A DNA stretch of 64,000 nt from Halodesulfovibrio aestuarii (GCF_050571805.1 NZ_CP192219.1), one strand, 5' to 3'. Shown: positions 8,454 to 17,418, counted from the first letter of the stretch. A program made the numbers and translations. The notes: generated by a model not told the origin, from the sequence alone.

Positions 8454-8810
8454 ATGCCACATAAAGTCCTTGTAATTGATGACGATCCATATATTGTTAA
8501 ATACCTCATCGATATTTTAACTGACAATGGCTATGCAACATGCTCAGCTTCAAACGGTGCCGAAGGTATCGAAGTGCTGAAACGCGAAAAGCCGGATCTC
8601 GTGACACTTGATCTGGAAATGCCGGAGGAATGGGGGCCTCGCTTTTATCGCAAAATGGTAAAAGAACCGGGCTTCGAAAAAACTCCGGTTATTGTAATCA
8701 GCGGCCTTCCTGGTATCCATCTGGCTATCAAAAATGCTGTTGCTTCACTGAAAAAACCTTTTGACCCCAACGCACTCCTTGAAATTATCAAGGATGCTTT
8801 GGCTAAATAA
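8454..8810 (+). CDS. Single-domain response regulator
   Basis: A 118-residue receiver with acidic residues 9-11, phospho-acceptor Asp53 (TLDLEMP) and Lys in LKKPFDP. It shares the unusual MPE(E)WG segment with its upstream neighbour, so the two are probably related by duplication. ATG 8454 is preferred over an in-frame GTG at 8445 because the GTG overlaps the AGGAG. There is no DNA-binding domain. Confidence 0.88.
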   Translation: MPHKVLVIDDDPYIVKYLIDILTDNGYATCSASNGAEGIEVLKREKPDLVTLDLEMPEEWGPRFYRKMVKEPGFEKTPVIVISGLPGIHLAIKNAVASLKKPFDPNALLEIIKDALAK

Positions 8811-8835
8811 ACAAAAGCTTAGTTATACATTTACA

Positions 8836-8936
8836 CCTCCGGCGGTTAGAAAAAGTTATTTCTATCCGAGATCAAGAAGGCGTCCCCCTTACGGGTGCAG
8901 GGCAAAGACCTTGCCCCCTCGGAGAGCCGCCGGAGG
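8836..8936 (+). repeat. Dispersed GC-rich intergenic repeat, copy 1
   Basis: A 101-bp element in the gap between a receiver gene and its kinase, bounded by the 10-bp inverted repeat CCTCCGGCGG (8836-8845) and CCGCCGGAGG (8927-8936). Its right part matches, in inverse orientation, the element at 13609-13650. Its GAGATCAAG to CGGAGGCA part matches 41268-41328. The sequence is far more GC-rich than its surroundings. It resembles REP-like or small non-autonomous elements. It would be transcribed within the operon and could fold into a long hairpin. Confidence 0.75.
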
Positions 8937-8997
8937 CATTAAAAAACAAAGAAACGCCGAAAGCAAAAAAAGTCCTCGTAGAACCGCTGGAGGAATA

Positions 8998-10947
8998 ATG
9001 TTGCACACGATTCTGCTTGTGGATGATGAGGAAGGCATTCGAAAAATCTTAGGTTTGTCGCTGCGGGACCTAGGATATACTGTATATACAGCTGCCAGCG
9101 GCGAAGAAGGTATTGAGCTGTTTAACAAGTACGAACCGGAAATTGTGCTTACGGACATTAAAATGCCCGGCATTACCGGCCTTGACCTGCTCGAAAAATT
9201 CAAATTTCAGGCTCCGGATACAGAAGTTATCATGATTACCGGTCATGGCGATATGAACTTAGCTATCCAGAGCATCAAACGCAACGCTACCGATTTTATC
9301 ACCAAGCCTATCAACGAAGATGCTCTGGAAATTGCACTCAAACGTGCACACGAACGCATAGACATGCGTCGTCAACTCAACCAGTACACCTGCGACCTTG
9401 AACGCCTTGTTGACGAACAGGCAACCCAGATTGTAGAACAAGAACGGCAGCTTGCTGCACTGCAAATTGCAGAAGGCTTTGCAGATGGGTTGCGCACTAT
9501 CGTAAATCTTATCGATGGTGGAGCCTCCATGTTCAACCAACTGCCATGCTTTGTTTCTGTACACAACGCTAACAGCGAAATCATTTCCACCAATCCGCTC
9601 TTCACCGAACGCATAGGCCCTTCCACGGGCAAACCCAGCTGGTGGGCATACAAAGGTGATACCATTCGACGGCCTGACAGTTCTCCTGTTGAGCGCGTTC
9701 TTCTTTCTGGGGATGCTCAATCCTCACAGGAAATTATTACAGATAAAAAAGGCAACAAACTTCCGGTACAGGTGAACGCGGTACCTATTCTAGCCAATGA
9801 TGGCACTATTGAACTAGTGTTGGAACTAGCCGCAGATATGACGGAAATACAAAGCATGCAGGAAGAGTTGCGTATCACCCGCCATCGTTACCAACAGCTT
9901 TTTGAAGAATCTCCCTGCTACATCAGCGTACAAAACCGAGAGCTTAAGATTATCGCGAATAACAGACGGTTCCGTGAAGACTTCGGCAGCTCTCTCGGCA
10001 AAAGTTGTCATAAACTGTACGCCCATAGGGACACGCCCTGCAACCAGTGCCCAGTGATGAAAACATTTGAAGATGGCAAAACACATCAATACGAAACGGT
10101 TATCACCACTCAAGCAGGTGAACAACGCAATGTTCTGATCTGGACAGCCCCCATCTGTGATGTCGAAGGAAATATTGCCGAGGTGATGGAGATGTCTACA
10201 GACATCACCCAGCTTCGCGCCTTACAGGACAGACTCTCAACCCTTGGTCTACTGCTAGGTTCCACAGCACATGGCATTAAAGGTCTGCTCACAGCACTTG
10301 ATGGCGGCATCTACCGTCTTGGTTCAGGCATTAAAATGGGCAAACAGGAACGTATTGAAGACAGCTACAATGATCTTTCCCACCTTATCTACCGTTTACG
10401 CAATATGGTTCTGGATATTTTGCACTATGCCAAAGAACGCTCGTTAAACTGGGAAGTAATTCTCCTACCGAACTTTGTTCATGAAATCGAAAATATTATC
10501 CGTCCTAAAGCCGAGGCCAAAGGGGTAAGTTTTAAGTGCGTCGCGCCGGAAGAAGGCACTATTGAGGCAGACTACGGAGGTCTTTCCTCCGCTATAGTAA
10601 ATATTTTGGAAAATGCTGTTGATTCCTGCGAAGCTGCACATTCCACAGCCGAGTATTGTGTTGTGTTCACAGTCTGTACGGATGGCAAAGCTGTTGATTT
10701 TACCATCACCGACAATGGTTCAGGCATGTCTCAAGAAACACGGGAAAAATTGTTTACACTGTTTTTCTCTTCCAAGGGCTCTGCCGGAACCGGTATTGGA
10801 CTATTTGTAGCAAACCAAACCGTACAACAGCATGGCGGAACAATTTCCGTTTCGTCAGAGCAGGGAGAAGGCAGCAGCTTCGCTATACGTATGCACACAG
10901 AACTTCCCCAGCATCTTAAAAAAGAACTTTCAGAAAAGCATAGCTAA
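8998..10947 (+). CDS. Hybrid histidine kinase REC-PAS-PAS-HisKA-HATPase
   Basis: A 649-residue cytoplasmic protein. It has an N-terminal receiver (Asp53 in LTDIKMPG), a helical linker, a PAS domain (about 150-270), a second PAS with the cysteine pattern C-x10-C-x2-C, an H-box STAHGIKG, and an ATPase domain with N-box NILENAVDS, DNGSG and GTGIGL boxes. The start at 8998 follows GGAGG closely; the longer open frame runs through the repeat at 8836-8936. It is the last gene of the tmc signalling cassette. The REC-linker region is clearly similar to that of the kinase at 12439-13593. Confidence 0.92.
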   Translation: MLHTILLVDDEEGIRKILGLSLRDLGYTVYTAASGEEGIELFNKYEPEIVLTDIKMPGITGLDLLEKFKFQAPDTEVIMITGHGDMNLAIQSIKRNATDFITKPINEDALEIALKRAHERIDMRRQLNQYTCDLERLVDEQATQIVEQERQLAALQIAEGFADGLRTIVNLIDGGASMFNQLPCFVSVHNANSEIISTNPLFTERIGPSTGKPSWWAYKGDTIRRPDSSPVERVLLSGDAQSSQEIITDKKGNKLPVQVNAVPILANDGTIELVLELAADMTEIQSMQEELRITRHRYQQLFEESPCYISVQNRELKIIANNRRFREDFGSSLGKSCHKLYAHRDTPCNQCPVMKTFEDGKTHQYETVITTQAGEQRNVLIWTAPICDVEGNIAEVMEMSTDITQLRALQDRLSTLGLLLGSTAHGIKGLLTALDGGIYRLGSGIKMGKQERIEDSYNDLSHLIYRLRNMVLDILHYAKERSLNWEVILLPNFVHEIENIIRPKAEAKGVSFKCVAPEEGTIEADYGGLSSAIVNILENAVDSCEAAHSTAEYCVVFTVCTDGKAVDFTITDNGSGMSQETREKLFTLFFSSKGSAGTGIGLFVANQTVQQHGGTISVSSEQGEGSSFAIRMHTELPQHLKKELSEKHS

Positions 10948-11279
10948 GGGTCATTTTTAAAGAAGCCACGTAAAAGACATTCAGTATTTTGCGCATGACT
11001 CCTTTAGAAATAGCCCATAGCCCACACACTCTGCAAAACAGAGAGCCTGCTTGAGGCGGTGTGAAGCCCGCGCCGCCTCATCTGAAACACTCTGTCACCC
11101 TACCTTCAAGTAAAAAACATCTGCCCATTCTTACTTTTTGCCTTAGCAATGCCCTTTTTCATCAGCAATGCCCTTTTTTACCTTTGTTTATATATATAAA
11201 CAACAATGAAAACAAAACTTTCACAGTCCGGTCTTAAACGACTCACTCTCAAAAGCAGTAGTTTTGACAAAAATTCAAT
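10948..11279. other. Gap after the tmc cluster with a GC-rich hairpin
   Basis: No gene seen. GAGGCGG (11053-11059) pairs with CCGCCTC (11073-11079) across a 13-base loop, without a T run. The 15-base sequence AGCAATGCCCTTTTT occurs twice, at 11145 and 11164. Confidence 0.5.
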
Positions 11280-11333
11280 CAAAAAGCCCCGTTATCAATT
11301 CCGGTTACAACTGGAATCGATAACGGAGCTTTG
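11280..11333 (-). terminator. Terminator of the 11458-12063 gene
   Basis: A long imperfect hairpin, with CCGTTATC and ATTCC arms pairing GGAAT and GATAACGG. Read on the minus strand it ends in a T run. Confidence 0.75.
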
Positions 11334-11457
11334 TAAAAGGGACATGTCAAATGCATGGCAGATAATTTATTAAGAAAGGTTAGACAGTAACACTTCTTAA
11401 TAAAGGACTTTCATTCAACAAAGCTGAAGAAAGGTAACGTCCAAAACCACCAGCATT

Positions 11458-12063
11458 CTACACTGTTACACGGATGCTCGATTGCGCAGTTGAAGCAACC
11501 GCGCGGGAACTCATGGGTTTGTATCCCACAGCCCCCGAAGTACGGGGAACAGCTTGTACAGTCGACACAGACTGAACACTCTGTACAGTTTGTACATCAA
11601 GCGCTGCTTGCGGAGTTGTAACACCCATCTGTGCAGCTATAGCTGCATGTTTCGCTGCTCCAGCCTGCTGATCGCCACGGAAGAATGCCTCATTGGATGC
11701 GCGGGACATCCTGCGCATTATGATTTCCTTCACATCCTCCACTGTTGGAGAATCAGGCATCGCGTTCATACGCGCTTCAGCATAACTATTGCTTACGTCA
11801 ACATAGGTGGGCTTTGCTCCGGCAGTACTCATGATTCCCGCATGCTTGTTTGCATCAAACTGCACACCGACAACTTCTCCCGTCATCAACGCCTGATATT
11901 CATCAGACAACTCGACAGAATCAACCATTTCCGGCTGAAACATCTCGTTACGTTGCGCAGAGGAAATTGGCAGTTGCTCATCCTGCCTCGAAACCAATTG
12001 CGCGTTAACCTGCGCCAAAGGCTTCGCCAGTTGATTTTCTGCATTCAGTGCTGCGGTAATCAT
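11458..12063 (-). CDS. Unknown protein, 201 residues
   Basis: A soluble protein starting MITAALNAENQLAK, rich in Ala, Gln, Val and Ser, with a low-complexity V-Q-S-V repeat near residue 145. It has no signal peptide, membrane segment or recognised motif. ATG 12063 with TGAGG upstream is preferred to the longer frame. The composition and lack of cysteines recall flagellar/export-type accessory proteins, but that is a guess. It is a single-gene unit with its own terminator. Confidence 0.6.
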   Translation of the reverse strand: MITAALNAENQLAKPLAQVNAQLVSRQDEQLPISSAQRNEMFQPEMVDSVELSDEYQALMTGEVVGVQFDANKHAGIMSTAGAKPTYVDVSNSYAEARMNAMPDSPTVEDVKEIIMRRMSRASNEAFFRGDQQAGAAKHAAIAAQMGVTTPQAALDVQTVQSVQSVSTVQAVPRTSGAVGYKPMSSRAVASTAQSSIRVTV

Positions 12064-12332
12064 AGTGAACCTCACATGTATCACGTCTTGTCCTATCCAA
12101 CTGATCGGCAAGAGGCACAAATAATTTATAGAAAAAAACGATACATGCAACAAATAACTATGTAGAAAAGCAAATAGTTACGTACGAAAATGCGCTAACC
12201 CTCATCCACCTAAAGGAATTTTAAACGCACTCTTCGAAATTATTTTTTTAACAATTCATAAAAAAGTTAAAGTTTTTTCAATTTCAACCTGTGATAACGA
12301 TACTCTTTTAACTAAAATCAACACCAAAATAA

Positions 12333-12363
12333 AAAAGAGCGGCACACCCCCGTGCCGCTCTTT
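12333..12363 (-). terminator. Terminator of the kinase operon
   Basis: GAGCGGCAC/GTGCCGCTC stem with A and T runs on either side. It lies downstream of the minus-strand kinase ending at 12439 and could act in both directions. Confidence 0.85.
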
Positions 12364-12438
12364 CATATTCTGTACAAATTTTCCTAACCTGAGGTATATC
12401 CTTACAGCTGAAACTTTCCCCCTCATTCAACAGAAACC

Positions 12439-13593
12439 TTATTCCGGTGATACAAACGGAAGAAGAATAACAGCACGCACACCGCCCTCTATTCCATGTT
12501 CCAAAATAAGTTCACCGCCCATTTCACGCACAGCTTTACGGGTTGCCATAAGGCCGAAACCCGAACCACGATCTTTGGTAGTAACAAGTCCTTCTTCAAT
12601 CTGCTCGAACAATTCTGATGAAAGGCCGCGTCCGTTGTCTTCAACGAGATATCGTACATGCTGGGCATCACATTCCGTATGCAACATAACCTTACCGTCG
12701 CCAAATTCTTTACGCCCCGATTGAATGGCCTCTTCTACAGCCTCTACTGCATTTGTCGCAAGATTCATCAAACAGGTATGAATGGCCTGTTCGTCCAGCA
12801 AAGCGGATTTTAGGGGGACACAGGAGTGGATAATCTTCCCCCCTGCTTCGTGCATTCGTGCTGTAAGCAACTCTGCAATTTCACACATGGGCGCCCCTGG
12901 GTCGATACTTCTGGGACGTAATGACAATGGACGCGAAAGCTGCAACAGGTTCATTGTTAAGTCTCGAACCCGCGTCACATCGCGTTTAACCATGCCCCAG
13001 CCCTGTTCCAAGTAATCTTTGCGGTCAAGCTCCAACCCTTTTTCTAAAACAAACAATGCCCCTTCAAGACCGCCTGCAATATTCTTAATAGCATGCGCCA
13101 ATCCGGCGACAGTTTCCCCCATAACGGCAAAACGCTCAGCGCGAACCAAGTCCCGAGTCCGCTGCTCAACAAGTGATTCCAAATTCATAGTGTATTCAAC
13201 GAGCTGCCTGCGCATAATTACACGCTCCACAGCCCTCCGCAACGCAAACTCTAATAATTCCATATTAACCGGCTTGGTAATGAAATCCGCAGCTCCAAGC
13301 CGCAAGCAGTCCACCGCAACAGAAAGATCTGCATGCCCCGTTGTAATAATTACTGCGGTCTCCGGCCACTGTTTCTTAACCGCCTTCAACAACGCAACAC
13401 CATCCATACCCGGCATACGCACATCCGTGACGACCACCTCATACGCCTTTTGATTCAGCTTCTCCAAAGCTTCATCACCACTGTGTGCAGTTTCGACCAC
13501 GTATCCCAAGTCTGTAATGTATGCTCCCAGTACAACGGTGATGCCTTTCTCGTCGTCTACTAACAATACTGATGATCTTGATGCTATGCTCAT
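12439..13593 (-). CDS. REC-HisKA-HATPase histidine kinase
   Basis: A 384-residue cytoplasmic protein. A receiver domain (Asp57 in VVTDVRMPG, Lys in ITKPVN) is followed by a coiled linker, H-box His167 (GLAHAIKN), N-box LATNAVEA, and the DNGRG and GSGFGL ATP-lid motifs. It follows the haem-sensor kinase gene at 13671-15935 on the same strand, so the two probably form a relay in which the membrane kinase phosphorylates this receiver. GGAGG precedes the ATG, and it lies within the edge of the repeat at 13609-13650. It is a paralogue of the kinase at 8998 but lacks the PAS domains. Confidence 0.92.
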   Translation of the reverse strand: MSIASRSSVLLVDDEKGITVVLGAYITDLGYVVETAHSGDEALEKLNQKAYEVVVTDVRMPGMDGVALLKAVKKQWPETAVIITTGHADLSVAVDCLRLGAADFITKPVNMELLEFALRRAVERVIMRRQLVEYTMNLESLVEQRTRDLVRAERFAVMGETVAGLAHAIKNIAGGLEGALFVLEKGLELDRKDYLEQGWGMVKRDVTRVRDLTMNLLQLSRPLSLRPRSIDPGAPMCEIAELLTARMHEAGGKIIHSCVPLKSALLDEQAIHTCLMNLATNAVEAVEEAIQSGRKEFGDGKVMLHTECDAQHVRYLVEDNGRGLSSELFEQIEEGLVTTKDRGSGFGLMATRKAVREMGGELILEHGIEGGVRAVILLPFVSPE

Positions 13594-13608
13594 ATAACGC
13601 TTGCCTCC

Positions 13609-13650
13609 GGCGGATCTCCGAGGGGCAAAGGCCTGCCCACCTGAAGTAAA
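13609..13650 (-). repeat. Dispersed GC-rich intergenic repeat, copy 2 (partial)
   Basis: It begins GCCTCCGGCGG and continues with TCTCCGAGGGG. It matches the reverse complement of the right end of the element at 8836-8936. It lies in the short gap between two kinase genes, and its GGAGG provides the ribosome binding site of the downstream kinase. Confidence 0.7.
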
Positions 13651-13670
13651 AAGTATAAAAACAAAGCTCC

Positions 13671-15935
13671 CTAGCTGCTGCTTCTAGGAAACATAAGCGT
13701 AAACCGCGCGCCGCCTTCTTTTTTATTCTTAACACGGATAGTTCCGCCAAAGTCTTTTATCAAACCATAGGTGATAGAAAGTCCAAGCCCTGTTCCCTTA
13801 CCCACTTTTTTGGTTGTAAAAAACGGCTCGAAAATTTTATCTGCCAGCCCCGGAGGAACACCTGTGCCAGTGTCTTCCACAACCGCAACAACGGCCCGTG
13901 GAGTGGAATATGTACGCAGGCTAATAATTTTATCTTCACTTTTCCCCTCAGCTTCAGCCTCTTCAATAGCATCACGAGCATTAAGAAGTAGATTAATAAA
14001 AACCTGCTCCAAACGATTTGCAACGCCCAGAATTTCCGGCAAGTTCTCTTTAAACTTCTTGTCAACAGTAATGCCCCGGAGCGTAAGCTGGGAGATAAAC
14101 ATTCCTACCGAACTCTCGATAACTGAATTCAGGTTTACCCGTTCAAGTACAAGGTCGGACTGCCTGCCAAATGCGCGCATGTGATCAATGATCTGACTAG
14201 CCCTGTCCACATGTGAATCAATTTCTTCCGCCATTGTCTTCAGAATATCAGGCTCAATCGGCTGCGAACGGCTAATTTTACGTATCATGAATCCGCTCGC
14301 TGCCTTAATCACGGTTAAAGGCTGATTAAGTTCGTGCGCTACACCGGTTGCCATTTCACCCAGCGTCGCCATTTTACCGGTCTGAATCAGCTTCTGTTCT
14401 GTTTCAAGTCTGTCCGTCACGTCTGTTGCGGAAACCAACAGCACGTTACGATCATTATAGACAGCAGGTGAAAGCCTAAAATCTACATAAAAAGTCGTCG
14501 CATCTTTTCGCTTCTGTCGCACACGGTTGAGTGCAGTAAAGGCTTTTACATATGATCTGGCCTTTTCTTGTTCTTCTTCAGGGAACAGACTAATGAACGA
14601 TGTGTTATACATTTCACCTGATTCATAACCATAGCTACGCTCCGCCATGCCATTACAGTCAATAATAGTATAATCTTCCACATCCAACACAAATACAGCG
14701 TTAGGAATATGGTTAAAAATGGCATGATACTTAGCCTCGGAAGTGAGAAGCCGCTCTTCCACACGCTTACGGCCGGAAATGTCTATCCCCATCTCCATTG
14801 CCGCTACTACTTCCCCTTTGTCATCAAACACAGGAGTAACATGTACAAGCCAATGCGCCTTGCTCCCGTCAGGGTTTGTCCGGCTTTCTTCTGAACAGTA
14901 CGGGCGCCCCGTTTGAAATGTTTTATCCAACGGACAGTTTGGGCACTTGTCCGTTAATCCCTTATACGCTTCATAACAAAAAGCACCGGGCTTTGGAGAA
15001 AACCGCTCTGCAAATTCCTTATTATATTTCAGGATACGCATATTCGCATCCTGAACGGTAATACTGCATGGGACCTGCTCAAATAGATCCTGATATTCCT
15101 TACGCTTTCTATCCAGCTCATCTTGTTTCTTAGCTATAGACTGTTCCATAGCCATTACTGAATCCACAAGGTGTCCCAGCTCACCAGTACAAAGAATTGC
15201 TTCTAACTCTGACGGCTTTCCTTCGCTTATACGTTTTGTAGAATGAATAACTTTTTTAATTGGACTTGTGATATACCGCCGCAACCCGAATACCAGAAGA
15301 GATACAGCCAGAACATAAATTATTACTGTAAGCGCAAGCAGCTTCCTCTGCACAGCAGCAAGCCCCAGCACGGCCTGATTTGTATGCAAAGTAAGCTCCA
15401 GTTCACCTAACACTGTATTGCCAGCATTATGCGCGTGACAACTCGCCTTGGAGCAACTTGTCTCGTTCATTATCGGAGTAATAGTTCCAAGCAGGATGGA
15501 ATCGTCCACCGAAAAGGTTCGGGTTCGTTCTTGAAGTGTTAACGTTACCTTCGGCGGCTCTGTAATATGGCAGACGGAACAGGAGGGAGTATCCATAGAA
15601 ACCTGCGTTCCTACTTCATCCTGATAATTAGAAAAACGGATAACCCCCTGTTTGTCATAAATTCTAACAGAGGCGATATCCGGATGTTTTGCTATATCAG
15701 AAACAATCTGATTTATCTCACTACGGGCATTTGCCATCATGGCATAGCGGGCAGAAAGCAATATTGTCTTACTGAGCCTGTCTGCTTCAATAGAAAGCTT
15801 CGATGCAGTATGTTTGCTTAAAAAGTGCATCGTACCCCATGAATGCAAACCAAGACAAAGAGTAAGTACAACAGCGATAAGCAGAAGGACTTTAACAGCC
15901 AACGAATTACGGAAACGGGAAAGCCAAAACGCCAT
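13671..15935 (-). CDS. Membrane histidine kinase with c-type haem motifs in its periplasmic sensor
   Basis: A 754-residue protein. Membrane segments at about 13-32 and 198-218 enclose a periplasmic domain. That domain contains CSVCH (119-123) and C-x4-CH (161-167), both haem-attachment forms used by Desulfovibrio cytochromes c3. After the second segment come HAMP, a PAS with C-x10-CxxC (CPNCP), a second PAS, H-box GVAHELNQP, and a HATPase with N-box NLLLNARDA and GKGTGLGL. Start 15935 is supported by GGGGGGTG upstream. Haem-containing periplasmic sensors are known (DcrA of D. vulgaris, Geobacter GSU0582/GSU0935), so redox or gas sensing is likely. Haem attachment itself is inferred. Confidence 0.9.
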   Translation of the reverse strand: MAFWLSRFRNSLAVKVLLLIAVVLTLCLGLHSWGTMHFLSKHTASKLSIEADRLSKTILLSARYAMMANARSEINQIVSDIAKHPDIASVRIYDKQGVIRFSNYQDEVGTQVSMDTPSCSVCHITEPPKVTLTLQERTRTFSVDDSILLGTITPIMNETSCSKASCHAHNAGNTVLGELELTLHTNQAVLGLAAVQRKLLALTVIIYVLAVSLLVFGLRRYITSPIKKVIHSTKRISEGKPSELEAILCTGELGHLVDSVMAMEQSIAKKQDELDRKRKEYQDLFEQVPCSITVQDANMRILKYNKEFAERFSPKPGAFCYEAYKGLTDKCPNCPLDKTFQTGRPYCSEESRTNPDGSKAHWLVHVTPVFDDKGEVVAAMEMGIDISGRKRVEERLLTSEAKYHAIFNHIPNAVFVLDVEDYTIIDCNGMAERSYGYESGEMYNTSFISLFPEEEQEKARSYVKAFTALNRVRQKRKDATTFYVDFRLSPAVYNDRNVLLVSATDVTDRLETEQKLIQTGKMATLGEMATGVAHELNQPLTVIKAASGFMIRKISRSQPIEPDILKTMAEEIDSHVDRASQIIDHMRAFGRQSDLVLERVNLNSVIESSVGMFISQLTLRGITVDKKFKENLPEILGVANRLEQVFINLLLNARDAIEEAEAEGKSEDKIISLRTYSTPRAVVAVVEDTGTGVPPGLADKIFEPFFTTKKVGKGTGLGLSITYGLIKDFGGTIRVKNKKEGGARFTLMFPRSSS

Positions 15936-16153
15936 GCGCACCCCCCACTCAGGCTGGTATACTCGAAACAAATTCTACGACATAACAATTAAGACGATCA
16001 ATGTATTCACGACATATATACGCTAACTATACATAAGATGCATGGTACAAACTGACGCACTCTTTAAGCGTTACTCCAGCTGGCTCCTGTCTATCACGCA
16101 TGTATCTTGAACGCCCAAAAAGGAAGTGCGCTATACGATTTGACTGCAACGGA

Positions 16154-16690
16154 CTAAAACGAGTCTTCAAGACCAGTCAGTGAGTACTCACGTAGTAAGT
16201 TGAGCCGTTTTTGCTCATCATCCATTGGAGCAGTGTTTGCATTTTGTACAGTACGAACGCAGTAGTCTCCAAATTTAACACCTTTTTCAACATAGCCGAC
16301 GAGCTCAGCAAAGGTAAATTTGTCCAAATGAGAATACATGGCATTGCTTGCCTCTTTCCACAACAGCCTTGTAAGGCACCCCGGCGCATCACAACATGTT
16401 GCAGCATCCTGTCCACACCCGACTATGTCAGTTCCACCTTCTAATACTCGGACAACCTCACCCACGGTAATTGAAGCCGGATCAACCGCAAGCCTATGCC
16501 CGCCACTAGGGCCACGTCGCGTTTTTAAATATCCACCAGAACGCAATTGTCTGGCAATTTTCTCAAGATACTTCTGAGAAATGCCAAGCCGTGCAGCTGA
16601 CTCTTTCATGAGTACCGGCTTTTCTTGACCATGGGTTGCAATATCGAGCAATAATCTCGTTCCGTATCTACTATTGGTTAATAGTCGCAT
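16154..16690 (-). CDS. Rrf2/IscR-family transcriptional regulator
   Basis: A 178-residue protein with an N-terminal winged helix (residues 1-80, including SQKYLEKIARQL and RGPSGGHRLA). A cysteine group at Cys92, 99, 100 and 105 resembles the cluster ligands of IscR (C-x5-C-x5-C). There is an extra C-terminal tail with Cys144. Rrf2 proteins sense iron-sulfur or nitrosative status and repress nearby genes. It is divergent from the Cys-rich gene at 16973. No isc genes are adjacent, so it is not simply IscR. Confidence 0.9.
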   Translation of the reverse strand: MRLLTNSRYGTRLLLDIATHGQEKPVLMKESAARLGISQKYLEKIARQLRSGGYLKTRRGPSGGHRLAVDPASITVGEVVRVLEGGTDIVGCGQDAATCCDAPGCLTRLLWKEASNAMYSHLDKFTFAELVGYVEKGVKFGDYCVRTVQNANTAPMDDEQKRLNLLREYSLTGLEDSF

Positions 16691-16708
16691 AGCAAACTCC
16701 TTATGGTA

Positions 16709-16791
16709 ATACCCTATAAAAAATATAGATACACATTACTATATCCGACAATATCAATCGGCTAAGTAACTTCATTGCTATCTATACCCTA
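16709..16791. promoter_or_regulatory. Pair of ATACCCTA boxes upstream of the Rrf2 gene
   Basis: ATACCCTA occurs at 16709-16716 and again at 16784-16791, in the control region between the Rrf2 gene and the divergent Cys-rich gene. The half-site resembles the ATAnCC core of IscR-type operators. Autoregulation is an inference. Confidence 0.35.
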
Positions 16792-16972
16792 CCGGAGAAT
16801 TTCTAACAACTAATGAATTTTTCATACTATTTTAATCAACAATAAATTTTTTCAACGTTCCTTTTCAGTTAAACTGTGAGCCGGTTGAGTAAATATATTT
16901 TCTAATTTTTCACCTTGAGAATTCGCTTATACCTGCTACGTTAATAAGTGGTAACTTGTTCTCGGAGGAATA

Positions 16973-17218
16973 ATGGCACTTTCAGACAGCAACGATTGTA
17001 ACTGTTGTGTATATCATAGAGGCATTTGCACACTAGGCATTACAACAACGTCACGAAAAAGTTGTAGTAACTACCTCCCTCTCTGTGTTTCATGCCCGTA
17101 TCCTGATTCATTTTGCCCGACATGCCGTCTGCGACCGTTCAAGGATTTAAAAAGTGAGATCTATCAGGACAAAGAATTGGGAAATCATATGTACGGGTGT
17201 ATGTGGCATGAACCTTAG
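16973..17218 (+). CDS. Cysteine-rich small protein, unknown
   Basis: An 81-residue protein with ten cysteines (9, 11, 12, 19, 31, 38, 41, 48, 51, 76), including CVSCP and CPTC pairs. It has no signal peptide. CTCGGAGG sits just before the ATG and a terminator follows at 17269-17303. It lies divergent to an Rrf2 regulator, which suggests control by iron-sulfur or redox state. The pattern fits a metal or cluster-binding protein. I do not recognise the family. Confidence 0.7.
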   Translation: MALSDSNDCNCCVYHRGICTLGITTTSRKSCSNYLPLCVSCPYPDSFCPTCRLRPFKDLKSEIYQDKELGNHMYGCMWHEP

Positions 17219-17268
17219 CCTCATGCACTCGCGTTCATACCAATAGTTACATACAAGTCATCCACAAA

Positions 17269-17303
17269 AAAAGAGCTGCCCACATATGTAGACGGCTCTT
17301 TTT
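17269..17303 (+). terminator. Terminator after the Cys-rich gene
   Basis: AAAAGAGC pairs with GCTCTTTT, with an inner CCCACATATGTAGACGG loop region and seven T's. Confidence 0.7.
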
Positions 17304-17418
17304 TTAAGCTCTAAAAAGCTTGCAGATAAGGACATACTCCCTGCGGTTACCTGTTTATCCATTCCTCCACGTTAGTAAAAAGAATAAACCAGACCGAGCA
17401 AATATACCTTACCTGCAC

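Noticed and set aside
11554..12165. A 203-residue plus-strand frame over the 11458-12063 gene
   Set aside because: High Cys/His/Ser/Arg composition and no ribosome binding site; the minus-strand gene has a better start, a terminator and a normal composition.
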